A stretch of DNA of 28,317 bases from Welwitschia mirabilis (taxonomy: Eukaryota > Gnetophyta > Gnetopsida > Welwitschiales), in NCBI GenBank assembly GCA_051453625.1, contig JBOZIK010000001.1:9857899-9886215 (forward strand), in the 5' to 3' direction. A program made the position numbers and the translations under genes. Below are positions 1-10,084 of this stretch, in pieces; position 1 is the first letter of the stretch; every line of letters begins with the position of its first letter. The notes under the pieces were generated by a model. It was not told the origin of the DNA. It was given only the letters and a program-made list of their open reading frames with translations, and did not search any database.

Positions 1-572
1 AAAATACCTATTCTTGCCTGGGCCATACTGGGGGCTGTAAAATTTTCACAGTTCACATTCCTTATCTTTTTGTGACGGGTGGAAAATCTGGTGTCTGATT
101 GCTGAGATGGCATGAGTTCATTATGTATCGTTGGATCTAAAATGGTGGACGAATTCTATGATTTACTATATCTCTTGTGCTATCAAAGTTAATTACTTGA
201 ACTCATGAACAATCATTATGTCAATTATTATTTTGATGAGAGATGGATTCTATTTATTCATAATTGTGTGTCTTACATTTTTATATTAAATGATAGTTTT
301 CCTTTTTGAAATAAAATTTGTTTATTAGAGGTCATACTTTCCAGTTATTATCTGATAAAATTGTTAAAATCTTAAATCTCTACCCATGTGTGTATGAAAT
401 ACTATTTCGGATATCGAATTGAAAGATTATGGATTCTTGGGTATCTTTTTGGAATAGACCTGAATTTGTGCATTATTATTATGTTGTATTCGAAAAATTT
501 TATTGGCAAATTCAATTTAATGGACATGTGACATTCCCTACTTTCTCAAAGTTTGAAGACCTATTTAAATTA
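1..572. other. Unassigned left flank
   Basis: No coding region or complete repeat could be recognised. The first ~50 bases (about 14-58, from a GGCCATACT motif onward) resemble 15553-15600, so the left edge probably lies in a dispersed repeat, perhaps part of an LTR. Frames here are short or read into the adjacent gap and are not credible genes. Confidence 0.4.
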
Positions 573-706
573 NNNNNNNNNNNNNNNNNNNNNNNNNNNN
601 NNNNNNNNNNNNNNNNNNNNNNNNNNNNNNNNNNNNNNNNNNNNNNNNNNNNNNNNNNNNNNNNNNNNNNNNNNNNNNNNNNNNNNNNNNNNNNNNNNNN
701 NNNNNN
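573..706. other. Assembly gap (134 N)
   Basis: A run of 134 unknown bases. Open frames that cross it are artefacts of N translating as X. Confidence 0.99.
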
Positions 707-1067
707 CCATAATACCCATCCTTTTATGTGGGCCACAGGGATAAGGCAGATCTTAATAATTTGAAAATTTTAAGGAATAGATGTTAGTTCTATATCAAAT
801 GGTACAAACCATTTGAAAGGGAGAGGCTCTCTCTCAAAGCAAGGGGGTCCCACACAAATATTAATATGGAGGATAGGCGTTATCTCAAACTAAAAATCAA
901 AAATTAAGTAATAATCATTGCTAGTGCTCAGATTCAAACTGCTCACCACTAGTTTTGTTTTTGTCTTCTCTTACAGTTACACCACCAATGCGTAATTATT
1001 AAAATAATGCCAAGCTTATAATTAAGACACGTGAGTGTTACAGCTCCAAAAATGGTTGTTGCCATGA
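707..1067. other. Unassigned sequence with a SINE-like box B motif
   Basis: No gene is visible. At about 921-950 the motif GATTCAAACTGCTCACCACT resembles an RNA polymerase III box B followed by the same CACTAG tail seen near 4541-4560. The two may belong to one family of tRNA-derived short elements. No box A, poly-A tail or target-site duplication could be fixed, so this stays tentative. Confidence 0.3.
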
Positions 1068-2058
1068 NNNNNNNNNNNNNNNNNNNNNNNNNNNNNNNNN
1101 NNNNNNNNNNNNNNNNNNNNNNNNNNNNNNNNNNNNNNNNNNNNNNNNNNNNNNNNNNNNNNNNNNNNNNNNNNNNNNNNNNNNNNNNNNNNNNNNNNNN
1201 NNNNNNNNNNNNNNNNNNNNNNNNNNNNNNNNNNNNNNNNNNNNNNNNNNNNNNNNNNNNNNNNNNNNNNNNNNNNNNNNNNNNNNNNNNNNNNNNNNNN
1301 NNNNNNNNNNNNNNNNNNNNNNNNNNNNNNNNNNNNNNNNNNNNNNNNNNNNNNNNNNNNNNNNNNNNNNNNNNNNNNNNNNNNNNNNNNNNNNNNNNNN
1401 NNNNNNNNNNNNNNNNNNNNNNNNNNNNNNNNNNNNNNNNNNNNNNNNNNNNNNNNNNNNNNNNNNNNNNNNNNNNNNNNNNNNNNNNNNNNNNNNNNNN
1501 NNNNNNNNNNNNNNNNNNNNNNNNNNNNNNNNNNNNNNNNNNNNNNNNNNNNNNNNNNNNNNNNNNNNNNNNNNNNNNNNNNNNNNNNNNNNNNNNNNNN
1601 NNNNNNNNNNNNNNNNNNNNNNNNNNNNNNNNNNNNNNNNNNNNNNNNNNNNNNNNNNNNNNNNNNNNNNNNNNNNNNNNNNNNNNNNNNNNNNNNNNNN
1701 NNNNNNNNNNNNNNNNNNNNNNNNNNNNNNNNNNNNNNNNNNNNNNNNNNNNNNNNNNNNNNNNNNNNNNNNNNNNNNNNNNNNNNNNNNNNNNNNNNNN
1801 NNNNNNNNNNNNNNNNNNNNNNNNNNNNNNNNNNNNNNNNNNNNNNNNNNNNNNNNNNNNNNNNNNNNNNNNNNNNNNNNNNNNNNNNNNNNNNNNNNNN
1901 NNNNNNNNNNNNNNNNNNNNNNNNNNNNNNNNNNNNNNNNNNNNNNNNNNNNNNNNNNNNNNNNNNNNNNNNNNNNNNNNNNNNNNNNNNNNNNNNNNNN
2001 NNNNNNNNNNNNNNNNNNNNNNNNNNNNNNNNNNNNNNNNNNNNNNNNNNNNNNNNNN
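1068..2058. other. Assembly gap (991 N)
   Basis: A run of 991 unknown bases separating the AT-rich left flank from the C/T-rich repeat region. The large frames that span it have no sequence support. Confidence 0.99.
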
Positions 2059-2369
2059 TGCATTATCAACCCCTCCCATGCCGCCTTTGTTCTCACCTTG
2101 TCTTCATAGGTTGTGCCCTGCATTTCACCATGTCCATACATTTTCTGAGCCACCTGTGAGCACCTTATCACTGCTAGTCTCTCCTTTGTGCCATTTGCAT
2201 ATGTCTCATAGCACATTGCCCTCCTTCTGTGCACTCCTCATCTGTGTTTTTCTTCAGTCGATTCTCTGCTTGCACCCCCCTCATCTGTGCGCTTTTCTTG
2301 CATCTCAGCATTACTAGTTCATGTCATTTGACAGCCTTCTTTCTCCTGTGTGTTCCTTCATCCTCTCTA
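2059..2369. other. C/T-rich non-coding sequence
   Basis: This block has clearly more C and T on the plus strand and a higher GC content than most of the window, matching the repeat units that follow. It may be another part of the same repeat, but I found no copy of this exact segment elsewhere in the window. Short frames are open on both strands, as expected of pyrimidine-rich sequence, and nothing resembles a known protein. Confidence 0.4.
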
Positions 2370-2399
2370 NNNNNNNNNNNNNNNNNNNNNNNNNNNNNN
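2370..2399. other. Assembly gap (30 N)
   Basis: Thirty unknown bases immediately before repeat copy 1. Confidence 0.99.
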
Positions 2400-3036
2400 G
2401 ACCTGCATGTGTTTTCTAAGAAGGGGACAGCATGTTAATGTCCTTGTCTTTTCCTCTTCCCTTCCTTTGGCATCTCACTACCAATGTTCTACTTGATGCC
2501 TTCCTTTTATCAGTTGAAATTTTGCCTGTGCATCCCTCCTGCCTCCATATTATGCATTCTTTGAAATGTAAGCACATTAGCTTCAGCACTCCACCGTCAG
2601 TGCTACGCATAACTCTTCTCTTGATTTGTTTGCAGAAACCCCTTTGCTCAGCTGTTTCTAATGCTTCAATGCACAATGCCAATCCAGATCGTTAAAATCT
2701 CTCAAGAAAATGCTTGATTCCCTGCTAGCGCCATCAATTCTTGGGTTTTCATTTCTGCTTGCAGAAACAATTCTGTCTAATAGTGTTTTGTAATGCCTTC
2801 CAGCATGGAATGCTCTGCTTTTGAAACGCTTCTATTTCTGTTGCATTTCTTCAATGCATACCCTTTATTACGCCATTTTCTCTCTTCATACATTTGTGCA
2901 AGCTCTGCTACTTATCATTTTAGTGCATCCTAAAGTCGTTTTCTTCAGTCTGTGTTTTTCAATCATGTGTCTTCAGGCCATATCGCGTTCCTCTTTTGGA
3001 TGTTTGCGTAGCTTTTGATGATAGCGTGTTTTTTGA
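2400..3036. repeat. ~735 bp repeat unit, copy 1
   Basis: The segment starting CTGCATGTGTTTTCTAAG at 2403 recurs at 3137, and the two stay colinear with few indels up to 3036/3772 (offset 734 to 736 bases). Identity is roughly 90% by eye. Many differences are CG versus TG or CA. An 88-codon frame on the minus strand (2682-2416) and an 87-codon frame on the plus strand (2432-2695) are both open and partly kept in copy 2, but opposite-strand openness in young duplicates is no evidence of coding. The unit is not recognised as a known family. Confidence 0.9.
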
Positions 3037-3136
3037 NNNNNNNNNNNNNNNNNNNNNNNNNNNNNNNNNNNNNNNNNNNNNNNNNNNNNNNNNNNNNNNN
3101 NNNNNNNNNNNNNNNNNNNNNNNNNNNNNNNNNNNN
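3037..3136. other. Assembly gap (exactly 100 N)
   Basis: Exactly 100 N, a value often used for gaps of unknown size. It separates the two copies of the ~735 bp unit, so the true number of copies and the junction are unknown. Confidence 0.99.
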
Positions 3137-3775
3137 CTGCATGTGTTTTCTAAGAAGGGGACAGCATGTTAATGTTCTTGTCTTTTCCTCTTCCCTTCCT
3201 TTGGCATCTCACTACCAATGTTCTACTTGGTGCCTTCCTTCTATCAGTTGAAATTTTGCCTGTGCATCCTTTCTGCCTCCATATTATGCATTCTCTGAAA
3301 TGTAAGCACGTTAGCTGTAGCACTCCACCCTCAGTGCTATGCATAATTCTTCTCTTAATTTATTTGAAGAAACCCCCTTTGCCTAGTTGTTTCTAATGCT
3401 TCAATGCACAACGCCAATCTAGAACATTAAAATCTCTTAAGAAAATGCTTGATTCCTTGCCAACGCGATCAATTCTTGGGCATTTCATTTCTGGTTACAG
3501 AAATAATTCTGTTTGATAGCATTTTGTAATGCCTTCCAACATGAAATGCTTCACTTTTGAAACGCTTCTATTTCTGCTGCATTTCTTCAATATGTACCCT
3601 TCATTACGCCGTTTTCTCTCTTCATACATTTGTGTAAGCTCTACTACTTATCATTTTAGCACATCCTAAAGTCATTTTCTTCAGACTGTGTTTTTCAATC
3701 ATGTGTCTTTAGGCCACATCGCATTCCTTTTTTGGATATTTGCATAGCTTTTGTTGATAGCGTGTTTTCTGAATG
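3137..3775. repeat. ~735 bp repeat unit, copy 2
   Basis: Second copy of the unit in the same orientation. It continues past the point where copy 1 hits the gap, into GAATGTTTGACTCAATTATC and a short unassigned stretch (3776-3930). Relative to copy 1 it has TG or CA at several CG sites (for example near 3340, 3673 and 3722), while copy 1 has the decayed form at others (near 2570 and 2670). Both copies therefore seem to have lost CpG independently. It could be a satellite unit, a duplicated LTR segment or an assembly join of two loci. Confidence 0.9.
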
Positions 3776-3934
3776 TTTGACTCAATTATCTTAATGCATA
3801 CTTTCCCTTCTTACCAGCGAAGTGATGTGCCCATTCAGTTTGCTAAGATCAGGTTTTTTTTGAAAACGTTGTTATAAGGACCAGGTATGGCTCCCTCCTT
3901 CTTATTGCTTTCAAATCAAGGATTTCACAGATAA

Positions 3935-4012
3935 ATTAGCTAGTGCAGTTGGTTGTTAAGAAAGCCTCCAAAAAAAAATGGTCTTGGGATCAATTCCCAA
4001 TGGAGACACAAA
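3935..4012 (+). repeat. tRNA-derived SINE-like head (box A and box B)
   Basis: TAGTGCAGTTGG at 3941-3952 resembles the tRNA box A region of plant SINEs, and GGATCAATTCC at 3987-3997 resembles box B (consensus GGTTCRANNCC) with two changes. The 34-base spacing is near that of a tRNA-derived promoter, with an A-run in between. The element would run into the gap that starts at 4039, so its tail and 3' end cannot be seen. It is not a functional tRNA gene because no cloverleaf can be drawn. Confidence 0.45.
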
Positions 4013-4038
4013 CATCCCTTAGCTTTTCTCCTAGTTTA

Positions 4039-4425
4039 NNNNNNNNNNNNNNNNNNNNNNNNNNNNNNNNNNNNNNNNNNNNNNNNNNNNNNNNNNNNNN
4101 NNNNNNNNNNNNNNNNNNNNNNNNNNNNNNNNNNNNNNNNNNNNNNNNNNNNNNNNNNNNNNNNNNNNNNNNNNNNNNNNNNNNNNNNNNNNNNNNNNNN
4201 NNNNNNNNNNNNNNNNNNNNNNNNNNNNNNNNNNNNNNNNNNNNNNNNNNNNNNNNNNNNNNNNNNNNNNNNNNNNNNNNNNNNNNNNNNNNNNNNNNNN
4301 NNNNNNNNNNNNNNNNNNNNNNNNNNNNNNNNNNNNNNNNNNNNNNNNNNNNNNNNNNNNNNNNNNNNNNNNNNNNNNNNNNNNNNNNNNNNNNNNNNNN
4401 NNNNNNNNNNNNNNNNNNNNNNNNN
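4039..4425. other. Assembly gap (387 N)
   Basis: A run of 387 unknown bases directly after the SINE-like head. Confidence 0.99.
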
Positions 4426-4529
4426 TTCTAGTTGTTATTCCTAGCTTGCCCCTTTTGGTAATGGAGCCTTTAACGTTTTTAAAGGTTTTCAACTATGGAA
4501 CTTCTGGGCTGTTTCAGACAGCCTAAACC

Positions 4530-4615
4530 TAGAGGTCTTGGATTTAAACCCTTGCACTAGTAGGGGGCATAGTTAAAGTTCAAACCTCTACATTAGCAAG
4601 AGAGCATAGTGAATC
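4530..4615 (+). repeat. Two ~36 bp box-B-like tandem units
   Basis: GATTTAAACCCTTGCACTAG (from 4541) and AGTTCAAACCTCTACATTAG (from 4577) are offset by 36 to 37 bases, and both are followed by a G-rich stretch and GCATAGT. Each half contains a box-B-like core. The first also resembles the motif at 921-950. The likeliest reading is a decayed tRNA-derived short element with an internal duplication. Confidence 0.4.
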
Positions 4616-4619
4616 TCAT

Positions 4620-5160
4620 CTCAAAGAAACATTAGTAAATATAAACATGAAGAATAATATAAATTTATTCTAGAAGCTAAATTACTATAGAAGTTACAAA
4701 TTGAACTAAAGTACAAACGATATTTAATGCTTTAGCAACCATCAACTTCAAATGTTAATAGATGATCCATTAATAAGAGATGAAGGGATAATTAATTTGA
4801 AAACTAATAGCAGACATCCCTAAGTTGGGTATTAGAAAAAGAGGAAAAGATAAGAATCAATTTCACACTAGTTTTGCTCTTTTTTTAATTTAGAGTATTA
4901 ATTTGTACCTAATTACATTATAGTTACATTGTAATTAATTTGATAATGCTCTTCTTCCAACTATTACAAACTAATCATACCATATAAATAATAATTATGC
5001 TCTCACATTATGATGTGATGTCTTTCTATATTTACTTTATTTTTAGGTATCATTATAATATGAGTGAAATGAAAGTCTCATCACTTTATAGTGAAGACAA
5101 TTACCTATTTCCATAGATTTTATTGATAGCATCTCGAGGTTTACTTTCTTGATTACATGA

Positions 5161-5196
<36 letters not shown>

Positions 5197-5870
5197 AATC
5201 TCGTGATATTACCATTGCAAGGGATAAGACTTTTAATGAATTAAAAATAGTCAAAAAATTAAAGTTATAATAAAATTTTAAATTGTAATGTATTGATTAT
5301 GAAATTAATTCTTATATTATTAAATTTAAAAATTGATCAAATTGAAGGTATAGTTAAAATTTACTTTTATTAGTTCATTAAGATGCTTATATGATTATGC
5401 ATCCAAAAGGGGATTAAGACACCTAATAAAATCTAGAATTCTAAGAACATAATTTCTAAGTAATATTAATTTGATCTTCATTCTTCTTATTTAATAATTA
5501 CATAAACCACATAAGGATAGATGTATGATAACATCTAAAATCAAGATATTCTTTTGTAGAACACTCGTAAAAAACTAGGGTTTGAATGATACAAAATTAT
5601 AGATCTAAACAAAATCCCTTAAATCAAAAAGTAGATTTTTAAATCTCTAAATTACTTAACCCTTAAGCTTTAAAGTAGACTAATGTTATGATATAATACT
5701 AACCTATGATGTAAAATTATAATACTAATATACTAATCAAACTCCTAATCCTAAATTCAAGAAGAAACTGAAAACTGAAAAAATAATGTAGAATAATAAT
5801 AGCGGTAACAATAACCTTCATCATATAAAAACCCCATAAAAAACCATGGAATATTTACAATATTGTAATG
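4620..5870. other. AT-rich intergenic sequence
   Basis: No gene, domain or repeat boundary could be recognised apart from the microsatellite at 5164-5191. Stops are dense in all frames. Confidence 0.5.
5164..5191. repeat. (TA)14 microsatellite
   Basis: An uninterrupted run of alternating T and A, 28 bases long. Confidence 0.97.
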
Positions 5871-6159
5871 TTAGCAGCTACATAATAATAAGAATATTAT
5901 GAGGTTATGATATAATGTTAATGTACATAGGAATTTGTTTTTTTGAAAAGAGATAGAAATGCTTGTGTTATAATACATAAGATCATAGTACCAAATCAAA
6001 CTTGAAAGGAAATCAGCTAACAAATAGGCATCACATAGCCTAAAGTAAAGTATTTGAGCATAATAAATAAATAAGTTTACTGCATATAAAGGGTAATAGA
6101 GAAGGATAAATGAAATTTCACTTATAGCCTTGAGGGCTAGGAATATCAGTTCTACCAAC

Positions 6160-6935
6160 TAAAATTTATTCTGTGTTCAATATGAAATCGAATAGGACTT
6201 GTAGAGAAAATGTTACCTTGAAAGAGAGATTTATTATGATCTTTCCAAATCTGATAAAAAAGAATGAGTATAAAAGCATTCCAAACATAATTCTTTACTT
6301 TGTTTTAGTTTTACTTTTAGAATCTGATTATCATCCAAATGGAGTTATCAATCCTAAGATTAATATGAAGATCATTGAGTTTTCTCCGAATGTGAGTAAT
6401 CAAACCATAATGAAGGAAAAGATGAGAGTCTTCTTTAGTCTATCCACATATGCATGCATTATTATGAATTATTCTTCTCTGATAAAGATAATGTTTTGAT
6501 GGTAGTTTTCCTTTGAAAAGCTTATAAGCAAAAACTTTATGTCTATGTGTTAAGACTCCGATGCATCAAAACTAGCTTTTTCGTCTCATTCACAATGATT
6601 CATCATACTTGTATATCCTATTTGAATATTGTACTAGTCATTCATATTCCACTAATAATCCTATTTATTATGTGCTATTTTTTAACATAATCAATCCTTG
6701 ATTTTTTCAAAAGCTCGCTAAGTAAGGGAGGCATCCACTATTCTTGGTACTTGATAAAGAAAACATTTTCATAAAGGTATTTATGCTTCATAATTGAAAT
6801 TCAAGGTTTATTTCTGTATGCAAGTTCCATAAGACCTTACTTATAAACGAAAATATTCATAGCTAGTAATTTTGTAAGACCAAGGCCTCCATCCCCTTTT
6901 TTCATACAAGTATCTTTTTAATTAATAGTATTCAT
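6160..6935 (-). pseudogene. LINE ORF2 C-terminus: post-RT region, zf-RVT and tail
   Basis: On the minus strand, about 6900-6869 reads GDGGLGLTKL, matching the GGLGL motif found after the RT domain in plant LINEs; an MN pair follows about ten residues later. About 6540-6380 reads YKLFKGKLPSKHYLYQRR, then NACICG and SHLF, in the order of a zf-RVT domain (K-P-x-F, L-x-x-R, C-x-C, H-L-F). About 6270-6170 reads WNAFILILFYQIWKDHNKS, the usual final helix. Several stops interrupt the frame, so it is dead. A 108-codon frame on the plus strand (6173-6499) is only its antisense shadow. A 95-codon minus frame at 6158-5871 may be the extreme C-terminus or 3' UTR; I do not recognise it. Confidence 0.85.
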
Positions 6936-7099
6936 AGTTCTACTACCATCATTAGAACATGAAAAGGATCTTTTTATCTTATCTGGAGAGTTAATAATAG
7001 ATTTAGAAGAATTAAGATTAGACATGAGACAAAGAAAAATATCATAAAGACAAGATCTAATAAGCTAAAATATACTTGCTTGAGAAAGAAGATAAGCCT

Positions 7100-8074
7100 T
7101 TCAACTGATCAATCTTTTGTGGACTTTATCTATCACATCACTCCACATATCTTTATTCATCCTAGTGATAAATAGAAGAAACCTAGATATTTTATAAGAA
7201 AGTGGTTTATACTACATCCAAGGATATGGTTTAACATATTTGTCTCATTTTCTTCAACATTAAAGTAATACAACTTACTCTTGTAAAGATTAATCATAAG
7301 CTCTAAAGCTTGGGAAAATTCTTGTAAAAATGTCTTAATAGTAATAGTATAGGATAAGTTGCCTTTACTAAAGTTCATTATACCATCCACAAAATATGAG
7401 TGGGTAAATTTCTTATACCATAAGTAGGGGTAATACCTTTCATAAGGTCTTTTTCCTTAAGAGATCTAAGTCTTGAAAAAATTCCTCCATAGCTAAAATA
7501 AAGAGATAATAAGAAATAGAATCCCCTTGTCTTAGACCATTAAGAAAATTAAAAGAGGTAGTTTTAAAACCATTAATAAGAATACAAAAATTAATAAAAG
7601 TACAAAAATATTTAAGTTTATTGATTTGATAACTATGAAAGCCATGCCTTTGAAGTATCTTTATCATATATTTCCAATTGATTCTATCATAGGCCTTAGA
7701 AATATCTAGTTTGAGAGGAATATTGGGCTTTTATTTATCTATAAGTAAAATGAATGATTTCTTAAACTAAAATAAATTAGCTATGATTTAACATACTTTT
7801 ACAACTTCTACTTATTCTTAAGTCATAATATGTAGAATTATCATTTTAATCTTTAGAGTAATAAATTTTTAGAGAATATTCTATACTATTAAATATAAAC
7901 TAATGGGTTTAACGTCCTTAAAGGCTTTATCATTTTCATTTTGGGGAGGAAGAATGATCTAATTTAGTTGAACTCCTTAATAAGCTTATTTGATTTTCAA
8001 AAATTAAGAAACATATTAAAGAAGGTCTTCATTAACTAAATTCTAATTATTTTTAAACAATTTAATTAGAAAGT
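7100..8074 (-). pseudogene. LINE reverse transcriptase, copy A (fingers to thumb)
   Basis: The reverse transcriptase copies element RNA into DNA at the target site. The minus strand shows a degenerate F-x-PISL region (about 7930-7900), then LKLDISKAYDRINW (about 7715-7670; motif A with its Asp), ILINGF, GLRQGD at 7538-7521 (motif B), YLFILAMEEF, and a catalytic motif C that has become FVDG at 7393-7382 in place of F/Y-A-D-D. It continues into a 77-codon frame (7390-7157) with INLYKSKLYYFNV and ILG...YLG, typical of the thumb region. 7730-7440 is open without stops, which makes this the best preserved part of the element. The altered FADD alone predicts an inactive enzyme. Confidence 0.9.
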
Positions 8075-8168
8075 NNNNNNNNNNNNNNNNNNNNNNNNNN
8101 NNNNNNNNNNNNNNNNNNNNNNNNNNNNNNNNNNNNNNNNNNNNNNNNNNNNNNNNNNNNNNNNNNNN
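8075..8168. other. Assembly gap (94 N)
   Basis: Ninety-four unknown bases exactly at the junction between the two copies of the LINE RT segment. Confidence 0.99.
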
Positions 8169-8960
8169 AGAACATCAAAAGATATAGTTTTAAAACCATT
8201 GATGAGAATATAGAAATTACTAGAAGTATAAAAATATTAAGTTTATTAATTCCAAGACTAGAAAAGACATACCTTTAAAGTACCTTTGATATATATCACT
8301 AATTAAATCTATCATAGGCTTTGAAAATATCTAGCTTGAGAGAAATATTTGATTTTTTTTTGAAACTAGAATTAAAATGAATGATTTCTTATACTAAAAA
8401 AAAACCTAATTTAGGATTTGATGTTCATTCACAAATCTTTCTTGTTCTTAAGCCATAATACTTAGAAGTATCCTTTTAATCCCTAAAGCAAGAAATTTTT
8501 AGAGTATTTTATAGACTATTAAGCATAAACTTATGGGTCTAAAATCATTGAAGGCTTTAGCATTCTCTTTTTTAGAAATAAGGGTGCTCCAGTGAAGTTG
8601 AACTTCTTAATAAGATTATTTGATTTTGAAAAATGAAAAATCATATTAATAATGTTTTCCTTAACTAAGTACCAATTACTTTAAAGAATTCAACTAGAAA
8701 GTCATTTGCATTAAGAGATTTATTATGTTACTTTCAGAAGACAACATTTCTTACATTATCCATTAAGGGATTTTTGTTTAACAATCCAATATGTTCTAGA
8801 TGGAGCTTTTTGTTAATAGCTTGTACCAAAGTGTCTATCTTATGATTATCAATTAGATTTTCTTAACTACTAACACCCTTGAAAAATTTAGGTGCTTCCT
8901 TTTCAATGTCCTTTTGGTTAGTAAGCCACTAATCATTTGAGCCTTTAATGCCTTTAATGT
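8169..8960 (-). pseudogene. LINE reverse transcriptase, copy B (N-terminal half)
   Basis: The minus strand reads DFLVEFFK near 8700, then KKENAKAFNDFRPISLC (about 8580-8528), EQERFVNE (about 8450-8425) and ISLKLDIFKAYDR (about 8347-8308), i.e. the fingers and motif A of a LINE RT. 8169-8704 aligns with 7543-8074 at an offset of about 626 bases and roughly 75-80% identity. This copy has more stops than copy A, for example two in a row after AYDRFN. It joins upstream to the endonuclease region, while copy A joins downstream to motif B and the C-terminus. It may be an internal duplication or a second element. Confidence 0.88.
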
Positions 8961-9379
8961 GAGAATTCAAATGTTTAATTGAAGCATAAGAATGAAAAAA
9001 TTTACTATTGTTATTAGTAAACTTGTTTTGATCTAATCCTATAAGTTGATTTCAATAAAGATGTTCCTAGTTTTTAAGCTTATAATATTGATGCAAGAGA
9101 CTCCATTCTCTATTTCTCTTATCTTTAGTCCATTCTGTTAATTTACTATATTCTTGAATAGCAAAGATATTTTTCTTAAGTTGTTTTTTATATTGTTTTC
9201 AACTATTCTTATTGGTGAAATACTGTCTAAGAATTTTATCTTTAATAGCCCTAAGTTTGGATCAAAGATTATATTGAGTGCAACTTGGCATATCCAATTT
9301 TCATGTACAATGCATAAGATTTGAAATCTCTTCACAGTTTTTCTGAGTTTTCTCCAGTTAAAAAATATTTAGAGGCATA
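8961..9379 (-). pseudogene. LINE ORF2 linker between endonuclease and RT
   Basis: This stretch lies where the helical linker between the endonuclease and RT sits in plant LINE ORF2. A 65-codon open frame (9335-9138) starting MKRFQILCIVHENWICQV fits that linker in position and in its Lys/Leu/Ile-rich make-up. Assignment rests mainly on order within the element. Confidence 0.6.
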
Positions 9380-10084
9380 GCCATATTATAATTTGTGGTT
9401 AAGAATATTGGCCAATGATCTAAGCTTATTCTAGGTAATTTCTAATCATCGTATTTTAAAACTAGAGAACTTAACATGAATAGTACATAAAATGAACTAC
9501 TTTATAACAAACCCTTTGGATTCCTTTTTTTCATATTATCCCAAGTATATGGGTAGTTAAAAAGAGGAATATCTATAAGGAGAGCTATTTTAATCCCATA
9601 GCTTAGAGCTTTAGTATTCAAGTCCCACCAATTATTGCCTTTAATTTTTTTATGAGTTAATAACATTATGAAAATCACCACAAATCAGAAAGGAAAGAGT
9701 TAAGTTTACCTCTTGAGGAAAAAGTACTTCAAAACTAAAGTTTTTTTTTTTTTTTTGTGATAACTAAATCATATATATTTGTAAGTATCTAAGGATTTTC
9801 TTAATTAATCCTATTCATCAATATCTAATCCGAGGCATTAAACAAAGATATATGTAAAGAGTTCTTCTATATAGTTTAAATATTCCTTCATCTACCACTG
9901 GCTAACTTGATGGAAAAACCTATAGTTTTTAAAAGCTTCTTAATAATCTAAATACTAAAAATATTCATCCATTTTGATCTCCTACAAACAAATAATATCA
10001 ACACTTTTTCAACCCACCATTGAAGAATGGTGTCTTTTCATAAGGTGTATTACAACCCCTCACATTCTAACTAAGAGTTCTCAT
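9380..10084 (-). pseudogene. LINE ORF2 endonuclease (APE-like) domain
   Basis: The endonuclease nicks target DNA to prime reverse transcription. From the ATG at 10084-10082 the minus strand reads MRTLS, a stop at 10069-10067 where the family has Trp, then NVRG. Further on come DIICL, a stop at 9984-9982 where the family has Gln, and E-x-K (the Q-E-T-K motif). LICGDFHNV lies at about 9690-9662 (family G-D-F-N), then IPLFNYPYTWDNM (about 9570-9530), and LDHWPI at 9423-9405 (the S-D-H motif). The two stops quoted are transitions from TGG and CAG. A 16-base T tract (A on this strand) at 9741-9756 sits between the QETK and GDFN motifs and lengthens that interval. Confidence 0.9.
9741..9756. repeat. 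T16 homopolymer (A16 on the LINE strand)
   Basis: A pure 16-base run inside the endonuclease region. It could be slippage growth of an A-rich codon run or the tail of a small retroposed insertion; no insertion boundaries were found. Confidence 0.9.

Noticed and set aside
429-2438. Long open frames across the first three gaps
   Set aside because: Almost all their length is N. The real ends are short and unrelated to known proteins.
2416-3396. Open frames on both strands of the ~735 bp units as small genes
   Set aside because: They are open on opposite strands at once, they lie in a recent duplicate, and the sequence is C/T-biased. Shared openness follows from the short age of the copies.
3935-4012. 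Functional tRNA gene
   Set aside because: Box-A- and box-B-like words are present, but no cloverleaf with paired acceptor and anticodon stems can be formed.
3943-4492. Frames through the gap at 4039-4425
   Set aside because: They consist mostly of unknown bases; the known ends are SINE-like or unassigned.
5164-5191. (TA)14 run as an origin, TATA promoter or matrix attachment site
   Set aside because: It is a plain dinucleotide microsatellite with no supporting context.
6173-6499. 108-codon plus-strand ORF as a gene
   Set aside because: It is the antisense of the zf-RVT and tail region of the minus-strand LINE, which reads correctly on the other strand.
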